NCBI GenBank assembly: GCA_017305715.1
Contig: JAFKKG010000013.1
Location: 248,001 to 312,000 of the forward strand
From: Hyphomicrobiales bacterium
GTDB lineage: Bacteria > Pseudomonadota > Alphaproteobacteria > Rhizobiales > Xanthobacteraceae
DNA: 64,000 nt
Direction: 5' to 3'
Of this stretch, positions 61,203-64,000 are shown piece by piece (the first letter of the stretch is position 1; each line of letters begins with the position of its first letter). A program made the translations under genes and the position numbers. A model generated the notes under the pieces. It did not search any database and was not told the DNA's origin. It saw only the letters and a program-made list of their open reading frames with translations.

Positions 61203-62129
61203 TCAATCAACGCGTCTCTGCGGCATTCCCTCGGGTGTAATCGACGTGATGATCGATGAATCGAGCGCTTCATACTCGTGGTAGCCGATGGTGGCGTAGA
61301 GTTCGGCGCGGGTTTGCATGCGGTCGATCAGGCGGTGGGTGCCGCCGTCCCTGCGGATGCCCTCGTACAACTCGACCTGTGCCTTGGCGGCCATGCGGAG
61401 CGCGCTGACCGGCCAGATCACCATCTTGTAGCCGAGGGCTTCGAATTCCGATGACGTCAGGAACGGCGTTCGCCCGAACTCGGTCATGTTGGCGAGCAGC
61501 GGTACCTTGATGGTTTCGGAGAATTTGCGGAACGCTTCGGGGTCGTGCAGCGCTTCGGGGAAGATGGCGTCGGCGCCGGCTTCGACGTAAAGCCTGGCAC
61601 GGTTGATGGCGCTGTCGAGCCCTTCATCGGCGGCGGCATCGGTGCGGGCCACGATATAGAGATGCCGGCGCGCCTTGGCGGCCGCGGCGATCTTTGCGGC
61701 CATGTCCTCTGGCGCGATCAGCTTCTTGTCGTTGAGGTGGCCGCATTTCTTCGGCAGGATCTGGTCTTCGATCTGGACTGCCGCGGCGCCCGAATCCTCG
61801 AACGCGCGAACCATGTTCATCACGTTCAGCGCTTCGCCAAAGCCGGTATCGCCATCCACCAGCACGGGAAGTTGCGAGGCGCGGGAAACCTGCCGGACGA
61901 AGAAACAGACATCCTCGATCGTGAGGATGCCGAGGTCCGGCAACCCCATGGATGCCGACATCGCCGCTCCCGACAGATACAGTGCCTCGAACTGCGCAGC
62001 CTTGGCCTGCAACGCGGCGAGGCCGCAATGGGCCCCCGGGATCTGCAGGATGCCGGGACGCTCCAGCAGCTTTCGAAAACGCTCACCGGCGCTGAGGGCC
62101 GGCAGATCATTGGCGACCAGATAGGTCAT
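61203..62129 (-). CDS. Isocitrate lyase/PEP mutase family protein (PrpB-like)
   Basis: A 308-residue TIM-barrel lyase with the family motif PKKCGHLNDKKLI (KKCGH), the metal block VLVDGDTGFGEALNVM and VQIEDQ, ARTDAAADEGLDSAI and KMVIWPVSALRMAAKAQVEL. PrpB cleaves 2-methylisocitrate into pyruvate and succinate. Here it lies near PrpF and PrpD paralogues but without PrpC, so it may act on a related C-C cleavage substrate. It is convergent with the GntR gene and 53 bp downstream of the aldehyde dehydrogenase on the same strand, in a probable two-gene operon. Confidence 0.88.
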   Translation of the reverse strand: MTYLVANDLPALSAGERFRKLLERPGILQIPGAHCGLAALQAKAAQFEALYLSGAAMSASMGLPDLGILTIEDVCFFVRQVSRASQLPVLVDGDTGFGEALNVMNMVRAFEDSGAAAVQIEDQILPKKCGHLNDKKLIAPEDMAAKIAAAAKARRHLYIVARTDAAADEGLDSAINRARLYVEAGADAIFPEALHDPEAFRKFSETIKVPLLANMTEFGRTPFLTSSEFEALGYKMVIWPVSALRMAAKAQVELYEGIRRDGGTHRLIDRMQTRAELYATIGYHEYEALDSSIITSITPEGMPQRRVD

Positions 62130-62182
62130 TTGGTCTTTGCCTGTGTTGTGGCTTCGCTGATCATATCCCGAAATTGCCCTGC

Positions 62183-63661
62183 TTATGCTTTAACCGCAAA
62201 CGGATCGCGCGTTTCATCGGAAAAATCGATCATCACGTTCTTGCTCACGGTGAATTCCAGCAGGCCCTGTTCGCCGCGTTCACGCCCGAAGCCGCTGTCC
62301 TTGACGCCACCGAAGGGGGCCTGCGCGGTGACCATGCGATAGGTATTGACCCAGACCAGGCCGCTTTGCATCGCGCGGATCATTCGCATGGCACGGGACA
62401 GGTTCTGGGTCCAGACGCCGCAGGCGAGACCATACGCCGTATCGTTGCCGATTTCGACGGCTTCCGCTTCCTCGTCGAAGGGGATGACGGACAGCACCGG
62501 CCCGAAGATCTCCTCACGAGCAACGCGCATGCCATTGTCGACATCGGCGAAGATCGTCGGCTTGATGAACAGGCCCTTGCTCAGTTCGCCGCCGCGGGCG
62601 GGTTCGCCGCCTGTCACCAGCCTTGCGCCGTCCTTACGGGCGACGTCGATGTAGTCGAGAATACGCCGGAACTGGGGTTCGTTGGCGGCGGTGCCCATTT
62701 CGGTGGCGGTGTTCCGGGGATCGCCGAGCACGATTTTCTGAGCGCGTTCGGCGAGCCGTTCGATGATCTGTTTGTAGATCGGGCGCTGCACCAGGAGGCG
62801 CGAGCCGGCGATGCAGGTTTGGCCGGTCGCCGCAAAAATCCCGGCCAGCGCGCCGACCACAGCCTTGTCGATGTCGGCGTCGGCAAAGATGATGTTCGGC
62901 GATTTGCCGCCCAGTTCCAGCGTGACCGGACGCAAATTTCGTCCCGCCGTAGCCGCGATCTCGCGGCCGACGCCGGGGCTGCCCGTAAAACTGATCTTGT
63001 CGACGCCGCTGTCGTCGACAAGAGCCCGGCCGACCTTGCCGTCGCCGGTGACGACATTGACCACGCCGGCGGGAAAACCGGCTTTCTCGACCAGCTTGCA
63101 GAACTCCAGCGTGGTCGCCGACGCATGCTCCGAGGGCTTGATGACGACGCAATTGCCGGCTGCGAGGGCAGCCGGGAGCTTGTTGGCAAGCAGCGAAATT
63201 GGAGAATTCCAGGCGGTGATGATGGCGATCACGCCATAGGGCTCACGCATCGCAAAATCGAACATCTGTGGCTGATCGAGCGGGATGACATTGCCCCAGA
63301 TCTTGTCGGCATAGCCGGCAAAGAAGCGGCAGACGCGGGCCGCGAAGAACATTTGCGACCGGGTTTCGCGGATGATCTTGCCGTTGTCGGTCGTCTCGAG
63401 CAGCGACATGCGGTCGGCGTTTTCCTCGAGCAGGCCGGCGAGGCGGTGGAGCAGTGTGGCCCGCTCCAGTCCATTGGTGTGACGCCAGGTTTTCTCGTAG
63501 GCGCGGCGGGCTGCCGCGATCGCAGATTTCACATCCGTGTCGGTGGCTTGCGGAATCTCGGCCCAGACTTCCTGGTTGAACGGGTTCAGCGCCGGGAAAG
63601 TCGCGCCGTCCGAACTGCTTGCCCACTGGCCGTCGATGAAAAGTCTGTAGGCGTCTGGCAT
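62183..63661 (-). CDS. NAD(P)-dependent aldehyde dehydrogenase
   Basis: A 492-residue ALDH-superfamily enzyme with FNQEVWAEIPQATDTDVKSA, the cofactor segment TAWNSPISLLANKLPAALAA, GSPGVGREIA, catalytic Glu in LELGGKSPN and catalytic Cys in ATGQTCIAGSRLL. It oxidises an aldehyde or semialdehyde to the acid, possibly the product of the PrpB-like or GarR-like enzyme. GAGGA supports ATG 63661. It heads the leftward unit with the PrpB-like gene; operator site 4 lies 70 bp upstream. Confidence 0.93.
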   Translation of the reverse strand: MPDAYRLFIDGQWASSSDGATFPALNPFNQEVWAEIPQATDTDVKSAIAAARRAYEKTWRHTNGLERATLLHRLAGLLEENADRMSLLETTDNGKIIRETRSQMFFAARVCRFFAGYADKIWGNVIPLDQPQMFDFAMREPYGVIAIITAWNSPISLLANKLPAALAAGNCVVIKPSEHASATTLEFCKLVEKAGFPAGVVNVVTGDGKVGRALVDDSGVDKISFTGSPGVGREIAATAGRNLRPVTLELGGKSPNIIFADADIDKAVVGALAGIFAATGQTCIAGSRLLVQRPIYKQIIERLAERAQKIVLGDPRNTATEMGTAANEPQFRRILDYIDVARKDGARLVTGGEPARGGELSKGLFIKPTIFADVDNGMRVAREEIFGPVLSVIPFDEEAEAVEIGNDTAYGLACGVWTQNLSRAMRMIRAMQSGLVWVNTYRMVTAQAPFGGVKDSGFGRERGEQGLLEFTVSKNVMIDFSDETRDPFAVKA

Positions 63662-63730
63662 CCGCGCGTCCTCGTGATGGGGCGCAACGTCGCGCCCTTT
63701 GGTGCAGGCGATGTTTCCAACAGCAGCGCC

Positions 63731-63747
63731 AAACTGTCAACAGTTGA
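63731..63747. promoter_or_regulatory. GntR-type operator (site 4 of 4)
   Basis: AAACTGT-CA-ACAGTTGA has perfect AACTGT/ACAGTT arms. It is placed between the aldehyde dehydrogenase (start 63661, leftward) and the ABC binding-protein gene (start 63870, rightward), so it can control both. Its reverse-complement core TGTTGACAGTT equals that of site 1. Confidence 0.7.
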
Positions 63748-63869
63748 CTTTAGCCATTTCGCTACGTAGGTTCCTTGGGCCGGTCGCCGCAAAGGCTGAC
63801 GGAACGAAACAACACAGCAATCGGAAAGGGGCCGGCAGCAACGGCTCCTCGATATCAGGGAGATGGCCC

Positions 63870-64000
63870 ATGCGTGGATTCTTGAAGGTGGCGCTGCTTT
63901 CGACGGCTTGCGCTGCTCTGTCATTCCCGGCCGCGGCGCAGACATTGAAGCTCGGCGTGCTCGCGACCCTGTCGGGAGCCGGAACCGCCTGGGGCATCGC
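63870..64000 (+). CDS. Branched-chain-amino-acid-type ABC substrate-binding protein (5' end only)
   Basis: Only 43 codons are visible before the window ends. They encode a Sec signal peptide (FLKVALLSTACAALSFPAAA, cleavage near AQ) followed by TLKLGVLATLSGAGTAWGI, the typical first strand of LivK/type-1 periplasmic binding proteins. AGGGAG (63857-63862) supports ATG 63870. It likely begins a Liv-type importer that supplies the substrate of the operons sharing operator sites 1-4. Confidence 0.8.
   Translation, partial: MRGFLKVALLSTACAALSFPAAAQTLKLGVLATLSGAGTAWGI

Noticed and set aside
62174-63769. 531-codon plus-strand frame opposite the aldehyde dehydrogenase
   Set aside because: The minus strand encodes a complete ALDH with catalytic Cys and Glu, so the plus frame is an antisense artefact.
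1-64000. CRISPR arrays, tRNA/rRNA genes, insertion sequences, phage genes or att sites
   Set aside because: I found no regularly spaced repeats, no transposase or integrase motifs and no tRNA-like fold on reading both strands; absence cannot be proven without a covariance-model search.

Overview
The window reads as chromosomal DNA of a GC-rich alphaproteobacterium, most likely Bradyrhizobium or a close relative. This is inferred from codon use, from several orphan Bug-type (tripartite tricarboxylate) solute receptors, from many acyl-CoA, CoA-transferase and MmgE/PrpD catabolic genes, and from an NHLP-type bacteriocin export cassette. I see no rRNA, tRNA, insertion sequence, CRISPR array or phage gene. 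Genes are tightly packed, with many 4-base or 8-base overlaps. Both end genes are cut by the window edge.

Layout. (1) 1-7751: an ABC ATPase gene runs leftwards. Opposite it is a sugar/sugar-acid type operon: TIM-barrel isomerase, Gfo/Idh/MocA dehydrogenase, a two-gene version of plant Tm-1, a VOC protein, a D-2-hydroxyacid dehydrogenase and a DapA-family aldolase. (2) 7819-15232: an acyl-CoA dehydrogenase diverges from a FadR-type regulator, which is followed by enoyl-CoA hydratase, a fused double acyl-CoA dehydrogenase, a CoA transferase and a Bug receptor. (3) 15238-22584: a MarR regulator, a Bug receptor and a Rieske oxygenase/reductase operon that continues into CoA transferase, thiolase-like aldolase and OB-fold partner. 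A perfect 14-bp palindrome occurs at both promoters. (4) 22598-29306: a second beta-oxidation-like cluster with a FadR paralogue. Divergent operons (thiolase/OB-fold/SDR/regulator and CoA ligase/Bug/MaoC) flank one operator.

(5) 29385-39028 is the most unusual part. A translationally coupled HlyD / C39-peptidase ABC / second ABC operon is followed by an unannotated 54-residue gene (31515-31679, minus strand). It encodes a textbook double-glycine leader, a core that is nearly half glycine, and an amphipathic cationic tail. It has its own Shine-Dalgarno sequence, two CRP/FNR-like palindromes upstream and a terminator downstream. A cNMP-binding patatin lies beyond it and a secreted protein of unknown function diverges from the operon. 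I read this as a complete Gly-rich bacteriocin or signalling-peptide system.

(6) 39265-64000: a catabolic region with two PrpF, three MmgE/PrpD, a TcuA-like flavoprotein, a PrpB-like lyase, an aldehyde dehydrogenase, an OYE/dienoyl-CoA-reductase-like enzyme, a GarR-like reductase, a lactonase, an iron-type ABC importer, another Bug receptor and two GntR/FCD regulators. Four copies of an ACTGT-NN-ACAGTT-like palindrome (39210, 55159, 60235, 63731) link distant operons here and probably define the regulon of the GntR at 60368.

All functions are read from motifs and context only. Substrates of the catabolic modules are not established.
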